Shown piece by piece: positions 46,301 through 54,857 of a stretch of DNA of 64,000 nucleotides. The stretch lies in the NCBI GenBank assembly GCA_024230435.1, contig JAAERL010001045.1, positions 62,001 through 126,000 of the forward strand, read 5' to 3'. The notes beneath the pieces are model-generated. The model was not told where the DNA came from, ran no database searches, and saw only the letters and a program-made list of their open reading frames with translations. The position numbers and the translations under genes were made by a program. Position 1 is the first letter of the stretch, and each line of letters starts with the position of its first letter. The DNA is from Desulfobacteraceae bacterium. Its GTDB lineage: Bacteria > Desulfobacterota > Desulfobacteria > Desulfobacterales > Desulfosarcinaceae.

Positions 46301-46942
46301 ATGTACAGAGCAACGCGAACAATACTGTTAACTGTCTTTGTTACGATACTTTTTACCACAATAGCGCTGTGCCAGCCATCTGAACAGATTGCGCCTCAGA
46401 GCGAAGATGACAAAGTAATAAAAGAGGCCACGGAGCATTTCAAGGATAAACGATTCGACGAGGCCATCCAGATGCTGGAGGAACCGGCTGCTGCCAATCC
46501 TAATAAATTAGATGTCAATATCCTGCTGGCCAAGGCACTGAATGAAAAATGCCTGCGGTTAAAGCAAATTGATGATAAAAGCTATATACACTTGGTTCAG
46601 CGTCCTTACCGCATCGGAAAGCAGCTTGCCAAATTACATCCCGACCGGCCGGAACCTTATTATGTCGTGGCCAAAAGCCTGCTGATTAACGAGCGGCTCA
46701 TCAGAGCCGGAAAAGCAATTAAAAAGGCCATTTCAAACTCTTCGCCGGAGAATAAAGACTATGTCCAATACCAGGTTACCCTGGCGGACTACTATGCCGC
46801 ATTAATGGAAAAGGGTGATCCCTTGGCATATGAGAAGGCAAAAAAGGCTTATCTGCTGGCAATCCAACTCAAAAAAGATGACTCGGAAACTACTGACTTG
46901 ATTAAACAAAAGTTGCAAAAGTTAGAAAAAAAAAATAAGTGA
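46301..46942 (+). CDS. Exported TPR-like protein
   Basis: A 213-residue protein with a signal peptide (about 5-24, ending IALCQ) and helical repeats of the TPR type (ATEHFKDKRFDEAIQMLEEP and HPDRPEPYYVVAKSLLINER). It lies 14 nt after the LolA-like gene in the same operon and is probably periplasmic. AAGGAG precedes the ATG. Partner unknown. Confidence 0.78.
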   Translation: MYRATRTILLTVFVTILFTTIALCQPSEQIAPQSEDDKVIKEATEHFKDKRFDEAIQMLEEPAAANPNKLDVNILLAKALNEKCLRLKQIDDKSYIHLVQRPYRIGKQLAKLHPDRPEPYYVVAKSLLINERLIRAGKAIKKAISNSSPENKDYVQYQVTLADYYAALMEKGDPLAYEKAKKAYLLAIQLKKDDSETTDLIKQKLQKLEKKNK

Positions 46943-46952
46943 GTTTTTTTAA

Positions 46953-47924
46953 TTGAAGAATAATACAGCATACCTTTATCCGGGGCAAAGCCCCCAGCCA
47001 GTGGGGATAGCTCTGGACCTTTACGGCAAGCAGCCCAGGGTAAGGCGGATATTTATGGCTGCAGACGAATTTTTGGGTTTTCCCCTCAGCCGGATCTGCT
47101 TTGAGGGGTCCAAAGAACGGCTCAATGAAGATCTTATCTGTCAATTGGCTGTATACACAGTCAGTTGCGCTCTAACGGACCTGCTGGTAGAAAGGGGCGT
47201 CCAGCCAGTCCGTTTAACAGGTTACAGTTCAGGGTTTTATGCAGCGGCATACGCGGCAGGTTGTTTTGATTTTATAACCGGTCTTGGCATTGTCCGTAAA
47301 GCCGGTGAATTATTGCTGGACACCGGAAAGCATCAAAACGGCGGAATGGCAGTGATCTTCGGACTGTCCGCCGATGAAATTCAGGCCATTTGCAATGATA
47401 TCGGCGGCATTGAACCGGTCATCTATAACACCCCCCGGCAGACCATCATTTCAGGCGCCGCCCCGCAGCTTGAAAGCGCCATCGGCAAGGCGATGGCTCA
47501 AGGTGCGCTGGACGCTTACAGGCTGCCTGCCGCAATAGCGTATCATTCGGTTTATATGGAGCCGGCCGCGAAAGCCTTTCTGGCAGAAATTGACCTCAAT
47601 AAGCTCAAACCGGCCCGGTGTCCCCTGATTTCGTATTCCACCCTTCATCCTGTAAATTCTCCCAAGCAGTTGGCCGAATCCATGGCCATGCAATTGAGCA
47701 GCCCCGTTCGTTGGGTGGAACTTATCCAAAGTTTTAGCGCAGCCGGAATCCGGTATGGCTTTGAGATCGGTCCCGGGCAGGTGATTACCCGCAGTATCCG
47801 CTGGATAGACCGGCGCCTTATTATAACTCCCATAGGTGACATGGAAAGCTTAAACACATTGGATATGTCGTTAAATAACTTGAGTGCATATAACGGCAAA
47901 AATCAATCAAGAACGGAATCATGA
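46953..47924 (+). CDS. FabD-like acyltransferase lacking the malonate-binding Arg
   Basis: A 323-residue protein of the ACP S-malonyltransferase family. It begins AYLYPGQSPQPVGIALDLYG and has the nucleophile elbow GYSSG (S92, Tyr in place of the usual His of GHSLG) and catalytic-type H199 in IAYHSVY. At the position of E. coli FabD Arg117 (MRG), which pairs with the malonyl carboxylate, it has Ala117 (RKAGELL). It may thus load or remove another acyl group. TTG start at 46953; a clear binding site is absent. Its stop overlaps the FabZ-like start (ATGA). Confidence 0.8.
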   Translation: MKNNTAYLYPGQSPQPVGIALDLYGKQPRVRRIFMAADEFLGFPLSRICFEGSKERLNEDLICQLAVYTVSCALTDLLVERGVQPVRLTGYSSGFYAAAYAAGCFDFITGLGIVRKAGELLLDTGKHQNGGMAVIFGLSADEIQAICNDIGGIEPVIYNTPRQTIISGAAPQLESAIGKAMAQGALDAYRLPAAIAYHSVYMEPAAKAFLAEIDLNKLKPARCPLISYSTLHPVNSPKQLAESMAMQLSSPVRWVELIQSFSAAGIRYGFEIGPGQVITRSIRWIDRRLIITPIGDMESLNTLDMSLNNLSAYNGKNQSRTES

Positions 47925-48373
47925 TGACCATAAAAACCTTTCATCCTGACATCATCAGACAAATTTTGCCCCACAGAAAGCCGTTTTGTTTCGTTGATGA
48001 AATTATTTCATATGATGAGCAAAAGGACATCACCGCAAGCGTGTATCTGGCTGCGGACATGGTTTTTTTCGCCGGACACTTTCCCGGAAATCCCATCATG
48101 CCGGGTGTTCTTGTAACAGAGGCCCTGGCGCAGACCGCAGGCCTGCTGGCAGGACTGCAACAATCCGGCGAATATGAAAACAACCGTAGTTTTTATTTTC
48201 TGGCCAGCACCGATATCAAATATTTGCATCCGGCAACCCCCGGTCAGACACTGATTCTCCAGGCCACCCTGGAAAAATCCTTCGGGGGCCTTTTTCGATT
48301 CAAGGTCAAAGCCCGCGTTGAAGACAAGCTTATCGCATCGGGTAATCTATCCCTGGCCAGGCAACCGGATTAA
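47921..48373 (+). CDS. FabZ-like 3-hydroxyacyl-ACP dehydratase
   Basis: A 150-residue hot-dog-fold protein of the FabZ family. It opens with the family motif ILPHRKPFCFVDEI and keeps both catalytic residues in AGHFPGNPIMPGVLVTEALA (H53 and E67). It overlaps the FabD-like gene by 4 nt. Together they suggest synthesis or editing of an ACP-bound acyl chain used by the LpxL-like enzyme of the same operon. Its TAA stop is the first triplet of a PAL1 repeat. Confidence 0.9.
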   Translation: MMTIKTFHPDIIRQILPHRKPFCFVDEIISYDEQKDITASVYLAADMVFFAGHFPGNPIMPGVLVTEALAQTAGLLAGLQQSGEYENNRSFYFLASTDIKYLHPATPGQTLILQATLEKSFGGLFRFKVKARVEDKLIASGNLSLARQPD

Positions 48374-48557
48374 GGCGATTTTGCCTAAGAATATAACATG
48401 GTGCTTTTTTGCCTTCTTGAGTTGTGCCAAAGGTGCGAATACGTTAAGTATGCAAACTTTGGCAAACTTTGAAGATGAAAAAATCTAAGCGCAATAACGT
48501 CTATATTGGCATCTTCCAAGACCCTAAAATGTTATATTGTTTTCGCCAATCGCCTAA
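48371..48557 (-). repeat. PAL1 repeat, full copy abutting the FabZ-like stop
   Basis: An inverted 187-bp copy beginning TAAGGCGATTTTGCCTAAGA, where TAA is the FabZ-like stop codon. Core GTGCCAAAGGTGCGAATACG TTAAGTATGCAAACTTTGGC is well kept; it ends TTTTCGCCAATCGCCTAA. Inside it lies TATTGGCATCTTCCAAGACC, also found at 38065. The repeat fills most of the 306-bp gap. Confidence 0.88.
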
Positions 48558-48679
48558 TATTCAGCCGGAAATGGTCAATTCGGCCGGCACGTTAGGACCT
48601 TTGGAAATCGCAACATTCACATTCCGAATACAGTGTTTCTATTAGCGAAAACAAACCCTGATAGTTTACCGGTAACGGG

Positions 48680-49516
48680 ATGAAAAAAATGACGGCTGTG
48701 AAAAAAATCATAAAAACCTGGTGGGCCTGGTTTGATGGCCTGGTTTTCTTTCATCCAACCCGCTGGCCTCATGGTGAGGCGCTTAGCCGTATTTGCGCCA
48801 TGATCATTATCGGCGCGTTTATTGCTCGGCGAGTATATCAGTTTAAGGAGTTTCCGCAAACATTTCAATGGTCCGCACATTTTTATAGCAATATCACAAA
48901 TGCCTTGGGGCATAAGATTTACAGCGGCCCCGAAATTATCGCCATATGGTCTCTGAAGCTGGCTCTGTGGAGTGTGGAAACAGCTATTTTCCTGGGCTAT
49001 ATCGCTTCCTACCTTAGCCGCTCAACAGCTGTGGCCAAAGCCAAAGGATTCATGGAAACAGCGTTTCCAATCATCATCGCAGGCCTGCCCGTTCTAATGA
49101 GCCTCGCACCTTTGAATCTGCCGCGATGGACGCCGGTTTCAAACCCTTCGCATCTGTATGTTTACATTGCAATTATGGCGCTGATGGTAACGGGCGGCGC
49201 CATTAACCTAGTGGGGCTTTTAACCCTGCGAAGAGCATTTACCATTATGACTGAAGCCCGCCAATTAATTACAATCGGTATTTTCAGGCATGTGCGCCAT
49301 CCGCTTTACAGCAGTCATTTTGTCATGTTTTTGGGAAGCCTGTTTTTACGATTGCAGCCCCTTACTATTTTTCTGTATATTGCTTTCGTTAGCGGACAAA
49401 TTTACCGGTCTTGCATTGAGGAGCGCAAAATGACGCAAGCTTTTCCCCAATATCAAGTGTATAAACAACAAACAGGTATGTTTTTTCCGCGTATTGGAGC
49501 CTTTAGGCGCCGCTAA
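48680..49516 (+). CDS. PEMT/ICMT-like integral membrane methyltransferase
   Basis: A 278-residue protein with five to six membrane helices and the C-terminal phospholipid/isoprenylcysteine methyltransferase pattern: GIFRHVRHPLYSSHF (RHP..Y) and later CIEERKMTQAFPQYQVYKQQ (EE...F..Y..Y). These enzymes methylate lipids or lipidated substrates at the membrane. The target is unknown; the lipid-type operon upstream is suggestive. Confidence 0.83.
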   Translation: MKKMTAVKKIIKTWWAWFDGLVFFHPTRWPHGEALSRICAMIIIGAFIARRVYQFKEFPQTFQWSAHFYSNITNALGHKIYSGPEIIAIWSLKLALWSVETAIFLGYIASYLSRSTAVAKAKGFMETAFPIIIAGLPVLMSLAPLNLPRWTPVSNPSHLYVYIAIMALMVTGGAINLVGLLTLRRAFTIMTEARQLITIGIFRHVRHPLYSSHFVMFLGSLFLRLQPLTIFLYIAFVSGQIYRSCIEERKMTQAFPQYQVYKQQTGMFFPRIGAFRRR

Positions 49517-49588
49517 AAATTGGTATTTAAGGGTCTTGGAACTTACAAGGTGCTGAAATCAAGATGGATAGACAAAGGAGCGGATTCC

Positions 49589-50155
49589 GTGCCGAAAAGA
49601 GCAAGCACTGTTTTCCTTATAGTCATGTTATGTTGGGCTTTACTATCAGGTTGCGCTGTAAGCCCTGAAGTTGAAAAGACCTCCTTATCCGGTCCTGCGA
49701 AGCAACTGAAAAATACATTGGTTGTTTTTCGCAACTTTGACGTGCCGCCGAACACATTCAACGGAAGGTATGCTTTAGCAAAATGCAAAATCACCGCACT
49801 GGAATATTTGCAGGATATGGTTGTTTTTAAAGATGTTCTGGAAAAAGATGACTCGGAACATGAGGGCCTCGCCGTGTTTGTAGACGCCAAGATAACATCG
49901 ATGCGTATTGTCATGAGGGGAAACCGTTTTGGGAGCAAAGTTTTAGTGAACCGTTCTCACATGAAACTGTTGGTCACTCTTACCGATCAAAGCGGCGCTC
50001 AAATTGCCCGTAAGGAACTGCTCGGATCCCCGAGCGCATTTAGACCAAGCAATTCCAGAAGGCAAAGCGATCAAATTTTACCGGAAAACATGGGGTACCT
50101 GCTGGGAGATTTTGTGCTTCAAGAAGCTAGCTGGATGTATAAAGACAATAGCTAA
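49589..50155 (+). CDS. Lipoprotein of unknown function
   Basis: A 188-residue lipoprotein. GTG 49589 is chosen because AAAGGAG (49574-49580) precedes it and it starts a clean signal (MPKRASTVFLIVMLCWALLSGC, lipobox LLSGC given as the last five residues). The mature part is a beta-rich domain with NTLVVFRNFDVPPNTFNGRY and a C-terminal helix, similar in layout to DUF4410-type lipoproteins. No function assigned. The frame opens further up at 49520. Confidence 0.7.
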   Translation: MPKRASTVFLIVMLCWALLSGCAVSPEVEKTSLSGPAKQLKNTLVVFRNFDVPPNTFNGRYALAKCKITALEYLQDMVVFKDVLEKDDSEHEGLAVFVDAKITSMRIVMRGNRFGSKVLVNRSHMKLLVTLTDQSGAQIARKELLGSPSAFRPSNSRRQSDQILPENMGYLLGDFVLQEASWMYKDNS

Positions 50156-50185
50156 GGAATGTGAATTAAATTAATTAAACAACAC

Positions 50186-50262
50186 ATTGTTTGTCTTTTT
50201 TCGTTTCCTGCGCAATATGGGTACCTGTTAAGATGTTATATTTTTTAGCGCCAACCGTCTAA
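50186..50262 (-). repeat. PAL1 repeat, partial copy
   Basis: TTGTTTGTCTTTTTTCGTTT CCTGCGCAATAT followed by TTAAGATGTTATATTTTTTA GCGCCAACCGTCTAA. One outer end and the inner core are missing. It lies between the converging lipoprotein and B12-radical SAM genes. Confidence 0.65.
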
Positions 50263-50289
50263 AACCAAGCCCCCTATTTTTTTTTGAAC

Positions 50290-51627
50290 TTATTGTGTCA
50301 AAAGATGTAATCCGAATTTTCGCAGGCGCAGAAAACGGATAAATCCGAGAATGGAATCTTTATTGCGCATGTAAAAGCGAATGTAAGCCCATATATGCCA
50401 CATCTGCATCTCAAAAGGGGCAATATGGGGATGGCGGAAAATGGCATGAACACCATCAAAGCCTTTGCCGGCCTTTTCAATTAAGCGGCTTTCCAGTTCG
50501 TCCCACAGTTCTGTGCCTGGATAAGGGGTCAGTATGGTGAATTGAGCTGTTGTGGTGTTAAGCTCGCATGCGAATTTAATGGTGTCGCGGATGCTTCGCC
50601 GGTTTTGAGAAGCAAATCCAAGAATATAGCTGGACCAGATGTTCAGGCCGTTGGCCTTGAGGATTTGGACAGCTTCGCGGGCTTGTTCGGCTTTGATGCC
50701 TTTGTTGCTTTCACTTAAAATATTGGAAGACGGCGATTCGATTCCCACGAAAATCGAGTAGGCCCCGGCGCGGACCATTTGGGCAATCATCTCCGGGTTG
50801 CGCACGATGGTGTCTACCCTGCAAAAACACCACCACCGCAGCTTCCAGCCTTTTTTGAGGATTCCATCACAAATGTTTGATATTCGGTCTTTGGAACCCG
50901 TAAAATTATCGTCCAGAAAGGCCAGGGCCCGATACCCCATTGAAACCAGATTATCAATTTCTTCCAATACGCTATCAGCACTGCGCGCCCGCCAGGCAGA
51001 GCCTTCAAGCCTGGAAGAAGCACAAAATCGGCATTGGAAGGGGCAGCCGCGGCTGGTATGCAAGGATGTCAGTGGCCAGCCATCCAGCCGGGTGCGCTGA
51101 TAAAGGGCCGTATTCAAAAAATCGCGGGCAGGCACAGGCAGCGCATCTACATCCTGGATCAGATCCGGTGGCCCGCCGTCTGAAATCCTGTGTTTATGTT
51201 TTACCAGGACCCCTTTAATGGCCAAGCCGGATTGCCCGTTTTGCCATGCGTCAAGCAAGGCCACAAAACTTTGTTCTCCTTCTCCGCGAACGATGGCGTC
51301 CACATCCCCGGACTCAAAGATGCTCCGGGTGTCGAAACAAGGATGGGGACCTCCGAGCACCACCTTTGAACCACTGCGCCGGGCTTGCCTGGCAAGGGCC
51401 ATGGCTTCAAAAAACCGGGTTGTATCTGAATGAATTCCAACGACGTCAAAATTTGAAAAATCAAGCTTTCGATGGTCCACCATCTGGTCCAGAACAGTTA
51501 CATCGTGACCGGCCGCACGAGCGGCGGTAGCGATATATAGTAATCCCAGGGGCGGAAAAACAACGCCCAGGGCATTAAACACTGAACTTGCGGATGGATT
51601 GATTAGTAAAATACGCATGGCTGACAT
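50290..51627 (-). CDS. B12-binding domain radical SAM protein
   Basis: A 445-residue protein with an N-terminal cobalamin-binding-type Rossmann domain (about 1-150; INPSASSVFNALGVVFPPLG, VVLGGPHPCF) and a radical SAM domain with the cluster motif CPFQCRFC (CxxxCxxC) around 205-212. It belongs to the BchE/methylthiotransferase-like class, whose members methylate or rearrange unactivated carbons, often in lipid or natural-product pathways. Substrate unknown. It lies 30 bp downstream of the RND transporter gene on the same strand. Confidence 0.9.
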   Translation of the reverse strand: MSAMRILLINPSASSVFNALGVVFPPLGLLYIATAARAAGHDVTVLDQMVDHRKLDFSNFDVVGIHSDTTRFFEAMALARQARRSGSKVVLGGPHPCFDTRSIFESGDVDAIVRGEGEQSFVALLDAWQNGQSGLAIKGVLVKHKHRISDGGPPDLIQDVDALPVPARDFLNTALYQRTRLDGWPLTSLHTSRGCPFQCRFCASSRLEGSAWRARSADSVLEEIDNLVSMGYRALAFLDDNFTGSKDRISNICDGILKKGWKLRWWCFCRVDTIVRNPEMIAQMVRAGAYSIFVGIESPSSNILSESNKGIKAEQAREAVQILKANGLNIWSSYILGFASQNRRSIRDTIKFACELNTTTAQFTILTPYPGTELWDELESRLIEKAGKGFDGVHAIFRHPHIAPFEMQMWHIWAYIRFYMRNKDSILGFIRFLRLRKFGLHLLTQ

Positions 51628-51657
51628 TTCCTATTGCCGGATACGCACCAGCCTTAC

Positions 51658-54600
51658 TTATTCTTGACTTATTGTATCCGGTAGCTTTTCCGGTTTTCTG
51701 ATGCCTGCGAAACGCAAAAATTTATCCCCAATACTGTGAATATCATTTAACACCAGATACCCGCAAGGAATAAGAATCAGCGTGATGACGGTTCCGAAAA
51801 GAACACCGAATCCCAGACTGACGGCCATTGGGATTAAAAAACGGGCCTGTATGCTACGCTCCAACAGCATGGGCGTCAATCCTGCAAATGTCGTCAGCGA
51901 TGTTAGGGCAATGGCCCTGAAACGAGCTGCACTGGCTTTTTGAACAGCTTTTAGCGGCGTAAGCCCTTCGCGGCGAAGAGCGTTGGTCCGGTGAACCAGC
52001 ACAAGACTGTCATTGACCACCACGCCGGTAAGCCCCACGATTCCGAACAGGCTGATAATCGAAAGGTTAAAGCCCATGATAAGGTGCCCCCAAACCGCTC
52101 CGACGATTCCGAAGGGAATGGCGCCCATGACCACAAAAGGCTGACTAAAGGATCGAAAAGGGATGGCCAGCAAGGCATATATGCCAAAAAGGGCAATGAT
52201 AAAGCTTCGAAAAACATCACTAAGCGATTCTTTGCGGTTACGGCCTTCGCCTTCCGTCGTGTGCCTCAAATTAGGATATTTGTTTTTCAAGCCGGGTAGA
52301 AACTTAGCTTCAAGTTCTTGACGGATTTCGTCCGCATTGGCTTTGTTTTCATCCACATCAGCAGAAACAGTAATGACCCGCCGTCTTTGAGTTCGCTCAA
52401 TCAAGGCATAGCCTCTTTGCATATCCACTTCGGCAATGGCGGTAAAGGGAATTTGTTTGCCTTCCGGTGTTCGAATGCGCATCTGTTCCACATTTACAAG
52501 TGATTGACGTTCGCTCTCGGGAAAGCGCACCATCACTTTAACTTCATCCTGATCACGTTGAAAGCGCAGCGCTTCCGCGCCGTAAAGCGCATGGCGAACC
52601 TGACGGGCCAGATCCTCCAAAGTAATCCCCAGATTGTTGGCCCCAGGTTTAAGCTTGAGTTGCATTTCCACTTTGCCGGGTAAAAAGTTGTCTTCGATAT
52701 CCGATACGCCGGTATAGCCCCGAAGCTTGTCTTTTAAATCTTGAACCGCAAGCAGGAGCATTTCATTGTTATCATGAGACAGATCAACTTCTATGGCGTT
52801 GCCGAAGCTGTGCAACGAGCTTTTGAACGATAGGGATTCGGCATCGGGAACCTGGCCCATGGCTTTTCGCCAGCTCCTGGTAAGCTCCAGGGTACTGACA
52901 CTGCGATCCTCGCCCTCAATTAACTGCACCTGGACCATGGCCAGATTGTTGCCGCTGTTGCCGGAAACACCCCTGCCGTAATGGGCCCCCATGGTGGTGG
53001 AAATATATTGCAGTAATGCAGGGCTTTTCTTTGGCAGGGCCTGTTGCTTGTCATTGATTGCCTTGCGGGCGCTGTTTTCCAAACGATTCACCACGTGCTG
53101 AGTACGCTTTACCGGAGTACCCGCTGGCATGGTCAAAAGCGCCTGCATGGTGTCGCTTTCCACTTTTGGGAAAAAAACGAACTTGATTCTTCCGCCTTTC
53201 CAAACACCCATAGTAATGATTAAAGTAAAAAGTCCTAAAGACAAAGTAATATAACGCCAGTTAAGAGCCGTAGAAAGCAGCCTTTTATAGGGACCGTTGA
53301 TAAAACGCCTGAGCGCGTAGGCAGCTACATTGGGCTTGGTGGTATGGGAAGATTTCATCGTTCGGCTGCGGACCAGATGGGCAGGCAGGATATATAGGGA
53401 TTCGACCAGGCTGCCCGCCAGCACAAGAATGACCACAATAGGGATATTACGCATTAATTTGCCCATGGTGCCGCCTGCCTGGAGCAGAGGCCAAAATGCC
53501 ACCATGGTGGTCAGCACCGAAAAAATCACCGGCCGTCCCACCTCCAGGGCGCCCTGAACCGCCGCCTTTAAAGGCGGCGAGCCTTTTTCGCCGTGGCGAA
53601 AGATATTTTCGCCCACAATAATGGCGTCATCGACCACAACTCCGAGAACCATGATAAAAGCGAACAAAGAGATCATGTTAATAGAGACATCATAGTAGGG
53701 CAAAAAAATTAAACTGGCTGCAAATGAAATAGGAATACCCAACGTGACCCAAAACGCAAGGCGCAGGTTGAGAAATATACCCAGCATCAGCGCCACCAGG
53801 CACAAACCATAAAACATGTTCTTATAAAGCAGTTCCATACGTGAACGTAAGATTTTGGATCTGTCTGCAAACAGAGCGGTTTGCACTCCCTCGGGCAGCG
53901 TTCCGGTTTTTGCGGTAATAAATTTTTTGACCGTATCGGCAACAGCCAAAGCGCTTTGGTCTGCAACACGATAGACGCTGATCACACCCGCAGGCTGGCC
54001 TTCAAAGCGGGCAAACAGATCCACATCTTCAAAATGGTCCCGGATAACGGCAAGTTGTCCCAGAGTAACTTGACTGCCATCGGTACGAGTGATGATAGGA
54101 ATATCCCTGTAATTGTCCGCCTGATAACGGCGTCCCTTTGTACGCACCAGAACTTCACCGCCCGAGGTATCTATGCTGCCCGCCGGTAAGTCAAGACTGT
54201 GCTGAGCCACGATGCCCGATATCGTGGCCAGGGTCAGGTTGTAGCGGCGCAAGGTGGCTTCGGATATCTCAATATGTATTTCACTTTCCCGAACGGCGGA
54301 AATATCGGCCTGGGAAATTCCAGGCAAATTGGTCAACTCATCACGCAGTTGCTCGGTCCAGTACTTTATGGCGGCTTCGTGCACATTGCCGTAAACGGCG
54401 ACATTAATCACCTGGCTGCGGCGCACAGCTTGGCTTACTACCGGCTTTTCGGCCTCGTCAGGCAGGGTTGTAATCCGGTCCACTTCGGATTTAATGTCGT
54501 CCAGAAGCTGGTTGGCGTCCCAATCTTTCATGACTTCCACTTTAATAGATGCTGTTCCTTCGCGGCATTTGCTATCAATTCGTTTTATTCCCGAAAGACC

Positions 54601-54819
54601 AGCGATTTTTTCTTCAATACGGCGTACCACGGCTTCTTCAACTTCCGATGGAGATGCGCCGGAATAAATGGTGGTAATATTGATTTGATCCAGGGTTGTT
54701 TCGGGAAAAATCTCAAGCTTAATCGATGAAAGCGTAAAAACACCGGCCACGATTAAAAAAAACATCAGCAAATTAGCGGCCACGTGATTTTCCGCAAACC
54801 AGGCTATGGATGTTTTCAT
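51658..54819 (-). CDS. RND efflux transporter, inner membrane permease (AcrB-type)
   Basis: A 1053-residue HAE1/AcrB-type proton-driven efflux pump with 12 membrane helices in two halves. The proton-relay aspartates are in TM4 (GVVVDDAIIVGENIFRH). TM10 reads LTGVVVNDSLVLVHRTN, with Asn where AcrB has Lys940, a variant seen in a subset of this family. The N-terminal FPETTLDQINITTIYSGASP is typical. It forms an operon with the upstream MFP gene, while the OMF gene is one step further upstream. Confidence 0.95.
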   Translation of the reverse strand: MKTSIAWFAENHVAANLLMFFLIVAGVFTLSSIKLEIFPETTLDQINITTIYSGASPSEVEEAVVRRIEEKIAGLSGIKRIDSKCREGTASIKVEVMKDWDANQLLDDIKSEVDRITTLPDEAEKPVVSQAVRRSQVINVAVYGNVHEAAIKYWTEQLRDELTNLPGISQADISAVRESEIHIEISEATLRRYNLTLATISGIVAQHSLDLPAGSIDTSGGEVLVRTKGRRYQADNYRDIPIITRTDGSQVTLGQLAVIRDHFEDVDLFARFEGQPAGVISVYRVADQSALAVADTVKKFITAKTGTLPEGVQTALFADRSKILRSRMELLYKNMFYGLCLVALMLGIFLNLRLAFWVTLGIPISFAASLIFLPYYDVSINMISLFAFIMVLGVVVDDAIIVGENIFRHGEKGSPPLKAAVQGALEVGRPVIFSVLTTMVAFWPLLQAGGTMGKLMRNIPIVVILVLAGSLVESLYILPAHLVRSRTMKSSHTTKPNVAAYALRRFINGPYKRLLSTALNWRYITLSLGLFTLIITMGVWKGGRIKFVFFPKVESDTMQALLTMPAGTPVKRTQHVVNRLENSARKAINDKQQALPKKSPALLQYISTTMGAHYGRGVSGNSGNNLAMVQVQLIEGEDRSVSTLELTRSWRKAMGQVPDAESLSFKSSLHSFGNAIEVDLSHDNNEMLLLAVQDLKDKLRGYTGVSDIEDNFLPGKVEMQLKLKPGANNLGITLEDLARQVRHALYGAEALRFQRDQDEVKVMVRFPESERQSLVNVEQMRIRTPEGKQIPFTAIAEVDMQRGYALIERTQRRRVITVSADVDENKANADEIRQELEAKFLPGLKNKYPNLRHTTEGEGRNRKESLSDVFRSFIIALFGIYALLAIPFRSFSQPFVVMGAIPFGIVGAVWGHLIMGFNLSIISLFGIVGLTGVVVNDSLVLVHRTNALRREGLTPLKAVQKASAARFRAIALTSLTTFAGLTPMLLERSIQARFLIPMAVSLGFGVLFGTVITLILIPCGYLVLNDIHSIGDKFLRFAGIRKPEKLPDTISQE

Positions 54820-54857
54820 AAATCAGTCCTTTATCGCATTTTTAGAGACGAATTTGC

